Positions 51,211-60,500 of a stretch of 64,000 bases of DNA are shown piece after piece. Below the pieces are notes generated by a model. It did not search any database. It saw nothing but the letters and a program-made list of their open reading frames with translations, and was not told the origin of the DNA. This stretch comes from Paraflavitalea sp966211765. GTDB taxonomy: Bacteria > Bacteroidota > Bacteroidia > Chitinophagales > Chitinophagaceae. A program made the translations under genes and the position numbers. Position 1 is the first letter of the stretch, and the number at the start of each line of letters is the position of its first letter. Where the stretch lies: the NCBI GenBank assembly GCA_966211765.1, contig CBIHOV010000013.1:1-64000 (forward strand), given 5' to 3'.

Positions 51211-52212
51211 TTACTTATCAGCAATTTTTACAACGATCCTGCCCATGATCTTACCTTGCAGAATAGAATCAATGTAGGTAAGGTTTAACTCTTCCAGGGA
51301 GACTTCTTTGGCAATGGCATTCAGTTTATCCTTGATGTTCCATACATCCTTGAACTTTTCCCAGATCAGCAAGCGGGTAGTCATGGGCGTCTCTGCCGAT
51401 CCTACGCCCAACAGGCTTACGCCATTCAGTATAAAAGGGTATACGGTAGCGTCCAGTTTGGGAGAAGATACCAGGCCTGTGCTCACCACAGCGCCCTCCG
51501 GTTTACACCCTTTTAGTAAAGTAAGCAGGGTATTACCGCCTACGGTATCAATGGCCCCTGCCCATTGCGGGCGCAGCAGGGCTTTGCCGGAGGTGTCGTT
51601 CACATAGTCACGGTTTTCTATTTTTTGAGCACCCAGAAATTGCAGGTACTCATTCGCATGACTTTTACCGGTCACAGCGATCACTTCATAACCCGATTTG
51701 GCCAGCAGGGCTACAGCAATGCTGCCTACGCCACCGGTAGAGCCTGTAACCACGATGGGCCCCTGAGAGGGATTGATACCCAGTAATTCCATTTTGTGTA
51801 AGCCTAGTGCGGCTGTTACACCGGCTGTTCCCAGTATCATGCATTCTTTGAGCGTGTAGCCCTCGGGCTTACGTACTACCCAGCTGGCTGGCACACGAAT
51901 AAATTCCCCATAACCTCCACAGGTATTCATGCCCAGGTCGTTGCCGGTGATGATCACCTCATCGCCGGTACCGAATAGTTCACTGCGGCTGATCTCTACG
52001 ATCCCTGCTGCATCAATGCCTGGCGTATGAGGGTATTTGCGGGTAATCCCTTTATTGCCTGTAGCTGAAAGCGCGTCCTTGTAATTCAGGGCTGAATACA
52101 ATACCCTGATCACCACCTCGCCGGGAGGCAGGTCGTCAATAACTCTTTCTACGATATTCCGGTCAAACTTTCCGTCGGCGGTTTCTGTGATCCAAAGTGC
52201 TTTAAATGGCAT
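51211..52212 (-). CDS. YhdH/AcuI-like medium-chain oxidoreductase
   Basis: A 333-residue zinc-independent MDR-family protein. It has TPGIDAAGIVEISRSELFGT near 65-85 and the cofactor motif VTGSTGGVGSIAVALLAKSG (about 153-172) typical of YhdH/YhfP quinone oxidoreductase-like proteins; AcuI members reduce acryloyl-CoA with NADPH. Which substrate applies cannot be told here. It is followed on the same strand by the ferredoxin-reductase-like gene, which also uses NAD(P)H. Confidence 0.9.
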   Translation of the reverse strand: MPFKALWITETADGKFDRNIVERVIDDLPPGEVVIRVLYSALNYKDALSATGNKGITRKYPHTPGIDAAGIVEISRSELFGTGDEVIITGNDLGMNTCGGYGEFIRVPASWVVRKPEGYTLKECMILGTAGVTAALGLHKMELLGINPSQGPIVVTGSTGGVGSIAVALLAKSGYEVIAVTGKSHANEYLQFLGAQKIENRDYVNDTSGKALLRPQWAGAIDTVGGNTLLTLLKGCKPEGAVVSTGLVSSPKLDATVYPFILNGVSLLGVGSAETPMTTRLLIWEKFKDVWNIKDKLNAIAKEVSLEELNLTYIDSILQGKIMGRIVVKIADK

Positions 52213-52284
52213 ATAGTTTTACTTTCTCTTTTATAGGGTGTGGTTGTAAAATACAACAGTTGATCTAAGTCATATCATTCTAAG

Positions 52285-52345
52285 GGAAGCTGCTATCGAA
52301 GCATGTGCACTCATGACTCTCGGCTCACGACTCCTGACTCATTAA
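52285..52345. repeat. Dispersed repeat before macrodomain gene
   Basis: GCTATCGAAGCA is shared with 32608 and nearly with 45343; CTCGGCTCACGACTCCTGAC and TCATTAA is a simple-sequence run overlapping the macrodomain gene's 3' end. No separate gene. Confidence 0.5.
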
Positions 52346-52855
52346 TTCCTGGTACAACCGGAAGTTCTCATCATCAAAACACACAAAACTGATCTCTTCC
52401 AATGAATGCGGATTATTGGCCGCAAATTCCTGCACAGTAGTCAGCGCCAGTGATGCGGCTTCCGCTTTTGGGAACCGGTAGATGCCGGTGCTGATATTCG
52501 GGAAAGCCAGGGTTTTAAGGTCATGCTCAACTGCTAATTTTAATACATTCCGGTAGCAGTTTGATAGCAATTCCCGTTCCCGGTTATTGCCTCCCTGCCA
52601 AACAGGCCCTACTGTATGGATTACATGCCTTGCCGGCAACCTGCCCGCAGTGGTAATAACAGCCTCTCCAATCTTGCAACCTCCCTGTTTATTCCTGATC
52701 TGAATGCATTCTTCCAAAATAGCCGGCCCTCCGGCACGATGGATAGCACCATCCACACCACCGCCGCCCAGTAAGGAGCTATTGGCTGCGTTGACAATGG
52801 CATCGGCGGCTATTTTGGTAATGTCGCCCTGTATCAATGTGAATTTTACTGTCAT
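52325..52855 (-). CDS. Macrodomain ADP-ribose-binding protein
   Basis: A 176-residue single macrodomain: GDITKIAADAIVNAANSSLL GGGGVDGAIH in loop 1 (residues about 8-37) and the phosphate loop FPNISTGIYRFPKAEAA (about 119-135), with VIHTVGPVW between. The family binds ADP-ribose and often removes acetyl or ADP-ribosyl groups, for example O-acetyl-ADP-ribose. It is followed upstream by an alkyltransferase and a CsaA gene on the same strand, so it may share a stress or repair role. Confidence 0.95.
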   Translation of the reverse strand: MTVKFTLIQGDITKIAADAIVNAANSSLLGGGGVDGAIHRAGGPAILEECIQIRNKQGGCKIGEAVITTAGRLPARHVIHTVGPVWQGGNNRERELLSNCYRNVLKLAVEHDLKTLAFPNISTGIYRFPKAEAASLALTTVQEFAANNPHSLEEISFVCFDDENFRLYQELMSQES

Positions 52856-52914
52856 AAATTGGTAAATGAAGAAGGAGAACAGGCATTCGGTAGCAAGGTT
52901 ACGGGTGCCGGAAC

Positions 52915-53418
52915 CTAGAATAATGTTTGCACGCCGTTTGCTATTTTATTTTCATGGGTCAATAACCATTTTTTCCTGGCAAGCCCGCCGCCAAACCCCA
53001 CCAGGTCGCCTTTGGCGCCTATTACCCGATGGCAGGGTACGATGATGGCAATATGGTTTTTCCCATTGGCTGTACCGGCCGCACGGATGGTTTTGGGATC
53101 ACCCAGCCGGCGGGAGAGTTCCTGGTAGCTGATGGTCTTGCCAAAAGGAATATTCATCAGTTCATTCCACACTTTTTCCTGGAACCCCGTGCCTTTTTGG
53201 TAAAGTGGTAATTCAAATACCCGGCGATTGCCATGAAAGTATTGTATTAGTTGCTCTGTGGCCTGGATAGCCATCGGGGGCAGGGGAGAAGTAGCAATTG
53301 GCGAAGCAGCTTTTTCTTCCTCATTCATGAAATGTACTTCACTTACGTATTGATCGGTGCCGGAGATCCGCAACAGCCCTACCGGCGACTGATAATATGT
53401 AGTAAAAGCGTCAGACAT
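52915..53418 (-). CDS. ogt: Methylated-DNA-protein cysteine methyltransferase
   Basis: A 167-residue protein of Ogt type. It has the active site IVPCHRVIGAKGDLVGFGGG with the acceptor Cys in PCHR, the helix-turn-helix region MNIPFGKTISYQELSRRLGD, and the Arg/Asn hinge RAAGTANGKNHIAI. It removes methyl groups from O6-methylguanine in DNA by a suicide reaction. The N-terminal 70 residues are the usual variable domain; the fused Ada domains are absent. It starts 3 bp after the csaA stop. Confidence 0.96.
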   Translation of the reverse strand: MSDAFTTYYQSPVGLLRISGTDQYVSEVHFMNEEEKAASPIATSPLPPMAIQATEQLIQYFHGNRRVFELPLYQKGTGFQEKVWNELMNIPFGKTISYQELSRRLGDPKTIRAAGTANGKNHIAIIVPCHRVIGAKGDLVGFGGGLARKKWLLTHENKIANGVQTLF

Positions 53419-53421
53419 AGA

Positions 53422-53754
53422 CTAGCCTATTTTCCACCCGTTGGAAACCGCTCTTTCGGGTTGCAATAAAACTACATCTTTTTTATCAGTATACACGCCC
53501 AGTACCAGGCATTCACTGAAGAAATTGGCGATCTGTCGGGGCGGAAAATTGACGATGGCCACTACTTGTTTACCCACCAATTCCTCTTTGCTATAAATAG
53601 CCGTGATTTGTGCCGATGACTTTTTAATACCCAATTCACCGAAATCAATACTAATTTGGTACGCAGGTTTTTTCGCTTTTGGAAAATCGGTAACTTCCAG
53701 AATTGTTCCGACACGGATGTCGACCTTTTCAAAATCATCCCAGGAGATCGTCAT
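53422..53754 (-). CDS. csaA: CsaA-like tRNA-binding-domain protein
   Basis: A 110-residue protein consisting of one OB-fold EMAP/tRNA-binding domain: KVDIRVGTILEVTDFPKAKK, IDFGELGIKKSSAQI, and GKQVVAIVNFPPRQIANFFS, ending VLLQPERAVSNGWKIG. This matches CsaA, a small chaperone or tRNA-structure-binding protein. It is the first gene of a three-gene unit with ogt and the macrodomain gene, and is divergent from the oxidoreductase gene at 53821. Confidence 0.95.
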   Translation of the reverse strand: MTISWDDFEKVDIRVGTILEVTDFPKAKKPAYQISIDFGELGIKKSSAQITAIYSKEELVGKQVVAIVNFPPRQIANFFSECLVLGVYTDKKDVVLLQPERAVSNGWKIG

Positions 53755-53820
53755 GGCGTATTGTGTTTATTCAAAAATAATAAATTAGCATTCTTATTCA
53801 CCCAACCATTCTTTTGCAGT

Positions 53821-55257
53821 ATGAAAAGTAACAGATCATCGTCCCGCAGAAAATTTATCCGTAATTCCTCGCTCGCCGCTGCCGGCTTCTTTATTGTACC
53901 ACGTCATGTATTAGGCAGAGGGTATATAGCACCAAGCGATAAGCTGAATATTGCTGCTGTGGGGGCAGGAGGAAAGGGCTCTGTGAACATAGCACTGGCT
54001 TATAATAATGGTGCTGAAAATATTGTGAGCCTCTGCGATGTAGATGATCGTCAGGCGGCAGATTCCCGCAAGAAGCATCCCAAAGCATCCTATTATCGCG
54101 ATTTCCGCGAAATGCTCGACAAAGAGGGCAAGTCCATTGATGCGGTGATGGTGAGCACGCCCGATCACATGCATGCGGTAATAGCCCTGCCCTGTATGCA
54201 ACTGGGCAAACACGTATATGTAGAAAAGCCACTTACCCATGATATTTATGAAGCCCGCACTTTAACGCAGGCTGCGGCAAAATACAAAGTGGTTACCCAG
54301 ATGGGCAACCAGGGCAGCAGCAGTGATGGAACCAGGAATGTAGAGGCCTGGGTACAACAGGGCGTGATCGGAGATGTACATACTGTCCATGTGTGGACCA
54401 ACCGGCCTACCTGGCCGCAAGGCATTCCTACCCCCAAAGGACAGTTTGCTGTACCTGCTGAGGTGGATTGGGACCTCTGGCTGGGCACGGCGCCTTACCG
54501 CGATTTTAATCCTGCCTATTTGCCCGCTATCTGGAGAGGATACGTTGATTTTGGTACCGGTTCACTCGGTGATATGGGATGCCATTTTATTGATGTGCCT
54601 TACCGCGCCTTGAAACTGCGGTATCCTATTTCTGTAGAGTCGAGCGTAACCAGGGTTTGGACCGGGTTTTTCCAGGAAGCATTTAATACCGATAGCTATC
54701 CCCCTTCTTCCAAATCTCATATTCAATTCCCTGCCAGAGACAAGATGGTACCCGTTGAAATGATCTGGTACGATGGAGGCATTATGCCCCGCCGTCCGGA
54801 TGAATTATCTCCCGAGGATGCTTTTGGTGAAGATAGCGGGGGTATCCTGTTTGAAGGCACCAAAGGGAAGATCCTGGCCGGCATCTTTGGCGAGAATGCT
54901 ACTTTACTGCCTGCCAATAAGTTCAAGGGAGCTAAACTGCCTGGGCCGGCAAGGCCACTCGTGGCCAGAGGTCCTGATGGTCACCAGACCCAGTGGACCG
55001 ATGCCTGCAAAAAAGGTCATGGGGCATATACCAGCTCACCCTTTGAAATGGCTGGTCCTCTTACAGAAACGGTATTGATGGGCAACCTGGGTATCCGCAG
55101 TTTTTACTACAGCGAGCCTGATAGCAAAGGGAATAAGAAATTTACCGGGCGCAAAAAGCTGCTCTGGGATGGCGCCAACATGAAGGTTACCAACTTCGAA
55201 GCCGCCAACCAGTTCATAAAAAGGCAGTACCGGGGCAATTGGAAACTGGAGTTGTAA
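53821..55257 (+). CDS. Tat-exported Gfo/Idh/MocA-family oxidoreductase, copy 1
   Basis: ATG 53821 gives 478 residues and places the twin-arginine motif SRRKFIRNSSLAAAGFF at residues 8-24; the longer frame starts inside the divergent csaA gene. The Rossmann motif is LNIAAVGAGGKGSVN, followed by SLCDVDDRQAAD, and the family lysine lies in YVEKPLTHDIYEARTL (EKP, at about residue 136). The C-terminal half is the beta-sheet substrate domain. The nucleotide cofactor is probably carried tightly into the periplasm, as in glucose-fructose oxidoreductase. The neighbouring copy at 55505 is a close paralogue. A sugar or sugar-derivative substrate is inferred. Confidence 0.9.
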   Translation: MKSNRSSSRRKFIRNSSLAAAGFFIVPRHVLGRGYIAPSDKLNIAAVGAGGKGSVNIALAYNNGAENIVSLCDVDDRQAADSRKKHPKASYYRDFREMLDKEGKSIDAVMVSTPDHMHAVIALPCMQLGKHVYVEKPLTHDIYEARTLTQAAAKYKVVTQMGNQGSSSDGTRNVEAWVQQGVIGDVHTVHVWTNRPTWPQGIPTPKGQFAVPAEVDWDLWLGTAPYRDFNPAYLPAIWRGYVDFGTGSLGDMGCHFIDVPYRALKLRYPISVESSVTRVWTGFFQEAFNTDSYPPSSKSHIQFPARDKMVPVEMIWYDGGIMPRRPDELSPEDAFGEDSGGILFEGTKGKILAGIFGENATLLPANKFKGAKLPGPARPLVARGPDGHQTQWTDACKKGHGAYTSSPFEMAGPLTETVLMGNLGIRSFYYSEPDSKGNKKFTGRKKLLWDGANMKVTNFEAANQFIKRQYRGNWKLEL

Positions 55258-55278
55258 GAAAATATTGATATATTGACT

Positions 55279-55329
55279 ATTGGCGGGCAGAAAGGTTGTT
55301 GTACAAAGGCAGCCCGATGGTCCGCCAAT
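55279..55329 (+). terminator. Weak hairpin after first oxidoreductase gene
   Basis: ATTGGCGG (55279-55286) and CCGCCAAT (55322-55329) are perfect 8 bp arms with a 35-base loop, followed by GCTTTTG. It could end the first oxidoreductase transcript. Confidence 0.4.
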
Positions 55330-55504
55330 GCTTTTGATTAGCGGTTTTCAAAAGAAAAGGGACATTTTTTTTGAATTCACTAAACTTTAATACAGATCAC
55401 TCAAAATTATTTTCGGGGAATCAACAGTTCTCTGTAATTTGGCTGCTAAATCGTTATATTACTGCTATTTCAATAAAATTAAATCTAAAACCAAGTTTGT
55501 CATC

Positions 55505-56947
55505 ATGAAAAAGAAGCAAACGACTAAACCATCGCGCCGCGATTTTATCCGCAACAGTTCCCTGGCGGCTGCAGGTTTTTTCATAGTACCGCGCCATGTG
55601 CTGGGAGGTAAAGGATTTATTGCCCCCAGTGATAAGCTGAACATCGCTGGTATTGGTGTTGGCGGTAAAGGAGCAAGCGATCTGGCCGAGTTTTCCAAAA
55701 GTCCCAATGCCAATATTGTAGCATTGTGTGATGTGGACGATCGTCAGGCCAAGAAAACACGCGAACGTTTCTCCAAGGCCAATTACTATAAGGACTTCCG
55801 TGAGATGCTGGATAAAGAAGGCAAGAATATTGATGCGGTCTCTGTATCTACGCCCGATAATATGCACGCCATAGCTGCTACAGCTGCTATGTCATTGGGT
55901 AAGCACGTATATGTACAAAAACCCCTGGCGCATGATATCTATGAAGCCCGGATGATGACGGAAGTTGCTAAGAAATATAAAGTGGTTACACAGATGGGTA
56001 ACCAGGGTGGTTCCGGCGACGGCGTTCGTAAAATGAAAGAGATGGTTGATGCCGGTATGATCGGTGAAGTACATACCGTTCATTGCTGGACCAATCGTCC
56101 CGTATGGCCACAAGGTGTTCCAACGCCTACCGGTCAGTTTGATATTCCTTCTGAGCTTAACTGGGACCTGTGGTTAGGTGGCGCCAAAAAGATTGACTTC
56201 AATCCTGCTTACCTGCCTTTTAACTGGCGTGGATGGTGGGCTTTTGGTACCGGTTCATTAGGTGATATGGCCTGCCATATCATGGACCCCGTTTACCGCA
56301 TACTGCCCATTGATTTCCCTTCCAGCGTAGAATGTAGCGTAGCTACTATCTGGAAAGAAATGTGGAATGATTCCGCTAATCCGGATAGCTGTCCTCCTTC
56401 TACCATTGTACACCTTAACTACCCCCGCAAAGACGGTAAAGGCAATATTAAAGTATCCTGGCACGATGGCGGTTTACTGCCTGAGCGTCCTGATGAACTG
56501 CTGCCTGATGAGCCAATGGGCAACTGGGATGGCGGAACCATCTTCGAAGGTACCAAGGGCAAGATCATGTGCGATTGTTATGGAGCCAATCCCCGCCTGT
56601 TACCAACCAGGTTGATGAAAGAGAAGAAAATGCCTAAAGAAACCATCAAGCGCGTACCGGAAGGCCACTATGTACAGTGGGTAAATGCCTGTATCGCTGG
56701 ATATGGTAAAGGGGAGACCAGCTCTCCATTTGAATTTGCCGGTCCTTTTACCGAAAGTATCCTGATCTCCAACCTCGCTATCCGCAGCTTCCTGATGAAG
56801 AATCCTGCTGGTAAAGGATGGGATGATAAATACCTCGGCCGCAAGCGACTCCTGTGGGATGCAAAGAACATGAAGATCACCAACTTTGATGAAGCCAACC
56901 AGTTTGTAAAACGCGAATACCGCGATGGCTGGCATTTGTCTTTGTAA
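55505..56947 (+). CDS. Tat-exported Gfo/Idh/MocA-family oxidoreductase, copy 2 (QKP variant)
   Basis: ATG 55505 gives 480 residues with the Tat motif SRRDFIRNSSLAAAGFF at about 12-28. The Rossmann motif is LNIAGIGVGGKGASDL. At the usual EKP position this copy reads YVQKPLAHDIYEARMM, so Glu is replaced by Gln while the Lys-Pro is kept. It otherwise aligns along its length with the gene at 53821, including WTNRPVWPQG, FGTGSLGDMACHI and DGGTIFEGTKGKI. It ends in a strong terminator. A lost or altered charge near the catalytic Lys suggests different specificity. Confidence 0.92.
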   Translation: MKKKQTTKPSRRDFIRNSSLAAAGFFIVPRHVLGGKGFIAPSDKLNIAGIGVGGKGASDLAEFSKSPNANIVALCDVDDRQAKKTRERFSKANYYKDFREMLDKEGKNIDAVSVSTPDNMHAIAATAAMSLGKHVYVQKPLAHDIYEARMMTEVAKKYKVVTQMGNQGGSGDGVRKMKEMVDAGMIGEVHTVHCWTNRPVWPQGVPTPTGQFDIPSELNWDLWLGGAKKIDFNPAYLPFNWRGWWAFGTGSLGDMACHIMDPVYRILPIDFPSSVECSVATIWKEMWNDSANPDSCPPSTIVHLNYPRKDGKGNIKVSWHDGGLLPERPDELLPDEPMGNWDGGTIFEGTKGKIMCDCYGANPRLLPTRLMKEKKMPKETIKRVPEGHYVQWVNACIAGYGKGETSSPFEFAGPFTESILISNLAIRSFLMKNPAGKGWDDKYLGRKRLLWDAKNMKITNFDEANQFVKREYRDGWHLSL

Positions 56948-56983
56948 TTAGATAATTATCGACCGGTAAGACCGGTTGTCTAC

Positions 56984-57021
56984 AAGAGGAGATACCTTCA
57001 AATGGTGTCTCCTCTTTTTTT
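56984..57021 (+). terminator. Rho-independent terminator after second oxidoreductase gene
   Basis: AAGAGGAGATACC pairs with GGTGTCTCCTCTT across a TTCAAAT loop, followed by a T-run. A smaller ACCGGT-AAG-ACCGGT precedes it. Confidence 0.93.
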
Positions 57022-57575
57022 ATTTCCTGCAGAATATCAGCGTCCCCCACCAGACCTGTCAGGTCTAAAGGGGCCTTTCTCGTTGCCTCGTTACCTTTAT
57101 GCCTCGTTGCCTTCTGATGCATTCCGTTGGCAATTTATTCAGCTGTATATGCATCCTAATAGGGTATATCATGGAAAGTTTGCCAATATAGATTAGTGGC
57201 AAAGGCTTTGTGTTATAAAAATTATAAATTGTTATACAACATGCTCTGGCTTGACCAGAGATGCGCTCGCAAACGATCAAATTATCACGGGGATCCTGCT
57301 GACTGCCTCAACAGCATCCGCTTAAAGTTAACTGCTGTATGAAAAAGAATTCCTTATTCTTTTGCCCGGGCATCTATTGCGCCCGCTGGCTCTACTATTT
57401 GTATTACTTCTCCCCACCTTCTTTACCGTTCAAGCCCATGCAACACTTGTCAAAGGGGCCGTCGCCCTTTTGAGGTGGCTCACCCAGGTAGATGCTCTTC
57501 GTTATCTACCACGGGTAAGCATTGGCCCTGAATGGCCATATACACTTTCCACCATCATCACTTAAATCGATTGTT
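57022..57575. other. Intergenic leader region of the second SusC/SusD locus
   Basis: A 554 bp gap between the terminator and the SusC start. At about 57078-57115 it repeats CTCGTTGCC, CTCGTTACC and CTCGTTGCC, related to 51181-51205. Further on are a CTCTGG/CCAGAG hairpin (57244-57260) and the AT-rich TTATAAAAATTATAAATTG. From 57340 the frame MKKNSLFFCPG continues only after a one-base shift into a signal-peptide-like frame from TTG 57362 (PLALLFVLLLPTFFTVQAHA), ending at 57565; whether that encodes anything is doubtful. Confidence 0.6.
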
Positions 57576-60500
57576 ATGAGAAAACATTTCTTCCAGAGGA
57601 GTGCCGTATGGTGCTATTACCTGGCGGCTATCCTGCTCATGCCTGTATGGGCACAGGCACAGCAAACTGTTATTCATGGTACAGTTACCAATCAAACCAC
57701 TAAGGAACCCCTGGTGGGTATCTCTGTTCAGCTGAAAGGGACAGGCGGTGGTACCTCTACGGATGCCGATGGGAAATTTACCCTTACTGTTCCCGATACC
57801 AAAGGCACGCTGGTATTCAGTGGCGTTGGATTTGAAGCAAAGGAAATCTCATTGAAAGGACAAACCGCCATTGATGTAAAATTGAATGCCGCTTCCATCA
57901 ACCTCAATGAAGTAGTGGTTATAGGATACGGTACACAAACCAAAAAAGACCTCACGGGCGCCGTGTCGCAGGTAAAAGCCACTCAACTGGAAAATGAAAA
58001 CCCTGCCAGCGTACAGGATGTACTGCGGGGGAATGTTCCGGGACTTAATATATCACAGGTCAATGCTGCCGGTGCGAAAGGGGGAGGCGATCTGTTGGTA
58101 CGTGGTAAGTCGTCCATCAATGCCGGTACTTCTCCGCTGATCGTATTGGACGGTGTGATCTATCAGGGCCAGTTGAGCGATATCAACCCCAATGATATCA
58201 ATACCATCGATGTATTGAAAGATGCCAGCTCGGCCGCTGTATTTGGCGCCAAAGCAGCCAGTGGAGTAGTGCTGATCACCACCAAAAAGGGAACAAAGGC
58301 AAAACCAACCATCACGCTTAATACCAACGTAGGATTTTCTGAACTGGCGCAGAACCAGCCTTTGTATGATGGCCCTGGCTTTGTAGCCTGGCGCACAGAT
58401 GTGCAGAAGAGCCGCAACAATACCTCTACCAAACTATACACTTTTGATGATCCGCGCAACCTGCCGGCAGGTGTTACCATGACGCAATGGCGTGATGGGC
58501 GTAGCGGCGATTCAATTGATATCTGGCTCGACAGGCTTGGCCTGAAACCGGTGGAGATCGCCAATTATAAAAACGGCAAGACGGTTAACTGGTATGATAT
58601 GATGTTTCAGCGTGGTTTTCGCCAGGACCACACGGTGAGCCTATCCGGTAAAAAAGAGGATTTCACGTACTATTGGTCTTTGGGCTATACGGATAATGAA
58701 GGTGTTATTGTGGGTGACCGCTTTAAGACCTTCCGCACCCGGGTGAATATTGAAGGCAGGGTAGCTAAATTCTTAACAGCCGGTCTTAATATGCAGTTCG
58801 CTGATCGTGATGAAAGCCAGGTGCCGGTTACCTGGGGGCAAATGGTGAATGCCTCGCCCTATGGCGAAATTTACAATGCAGATGGAACCACCCTGCGGGA
58901 TAGCCCCAATGATGATATTGGCAACAATACCAACCCTTTTGCCGATAATACTTATACCAACCGCCTGCAGAAGAACAACACTTTGTTTGGCAGCATCTAT
59001 GCCAAAGGCACATTGCCTTATGGCTTTTCTTACCAGGTCAACTTTACCCCCAGCTTTGATTTCTATCGTTATTTCAATGGCGTATCTGCCTTGCATCCTA
59101 CTTACCGCGTGCGGAAAGGCATAGCTACCCGTACCACAGAAACTACCTACAACTGGCAGGTGGACAATGTGATCAAATGGGATAAGACTTTTGGTCAGCA
59201 CCAGTTCAATGTAACGATGCTCTGGAACGTTGAGAAATTCCAGTCCTGGAAATCACAGATGGACAATGAAGGATTTGATCCCAAAGATGTATTGAGTTAT
59301 CACAATATCGGTGCAGGCATCAAACCCATTGTTTCCAGCGATGACCAGGTAAGTACTGGTGATGCCCTGATGGCGCGTTTGAACTATGTATTCAAAGACC
59401 GCTACATGCTCACCGCTTCTTATCGCCGGGATGGCTATTCCGCTTTTGGCCAGAAAAACCCAAGGGCCGGATTTCCTGCTGCTGCCCTGGGATGGGTATT
59501 CTCTGAAGAGAACTTTATGAAAGATGCCAAATGGCTCAACTACGGTAAGCTCCGTTTGTCCTATGGCCTCAATGGCAATCGTGACGTAGGCCGCTACCAG
59601 GCGATCTCCAACCTCACACCTGGTAAGTACCAGTATATTAATGCTGCCGGCGCTATTATTCCTGTATCGCAATTGTGGACGGACAGGATGGCCAATCCTA
59701 ATCTTAAATGGGAGAAAACCACTTCGCTCAACCTCGGTATTGACTTCGGCTTACTCAATAACCGGTTGAGTGGTTCAGTAGATGTGTATGATAAATCAAC
59801 CCAGGATATGCTGGTGCAACGGGCTTTGCCTACTGTGATCGGGTTTGATTATGTAATGTTCAACCTTGGTAAAATTGAAAACAAGGGTATTGAGATCGCG
59901 CTGAACAGTGTGAACATCAACAACAAGAACTTTTCCTGGAGGACCAATGTGAATTTCTGGCTCAACCGCAATAAGATCGTGCGGCTCTATGGTCCTGTGA
60001 ATGTATATGACCAGGATGGAAAGCTCATTGGCCAGCAGGAAAAAGACGACCTGGTCAACAAATGGTTTATCGGCAGGGATATTGACGTGATCTGGGACCA
60101 GAAGGTGCTGGGCGTATGGCAGGAGAGTGAAGCTGCTGAAGCCAAGAAGTATGGTGTTTATCCCGGCGATTTTAAAGTAGAAGATGTCAATGGCGACTTT
60201 AAATATTCCAATGATGACAGACAGTTCCTCGGATACAGGTCGCCCCGTTTTCAGTGGACACTCCGCAATGAATTTACCTTCTTTAAAAGTTTTGATTTTG
60301 CTTTCTCTCTGTATTCCAACTGGGGACAGAAGAATGATTACAACCAGGCCAAGAACAACAGCGGTTTCCAGGACAGGCAAAACTCTTATAAGTTCCCTTA
60401 TTGGACGGCTGCCAATCCCATTAACGACTATGCCCGGTTGTTTTCCAGTAATGGTAGCGCTTCTTTCAGTGTATACAGGGAGACCTCTTTCATCAGGCTC

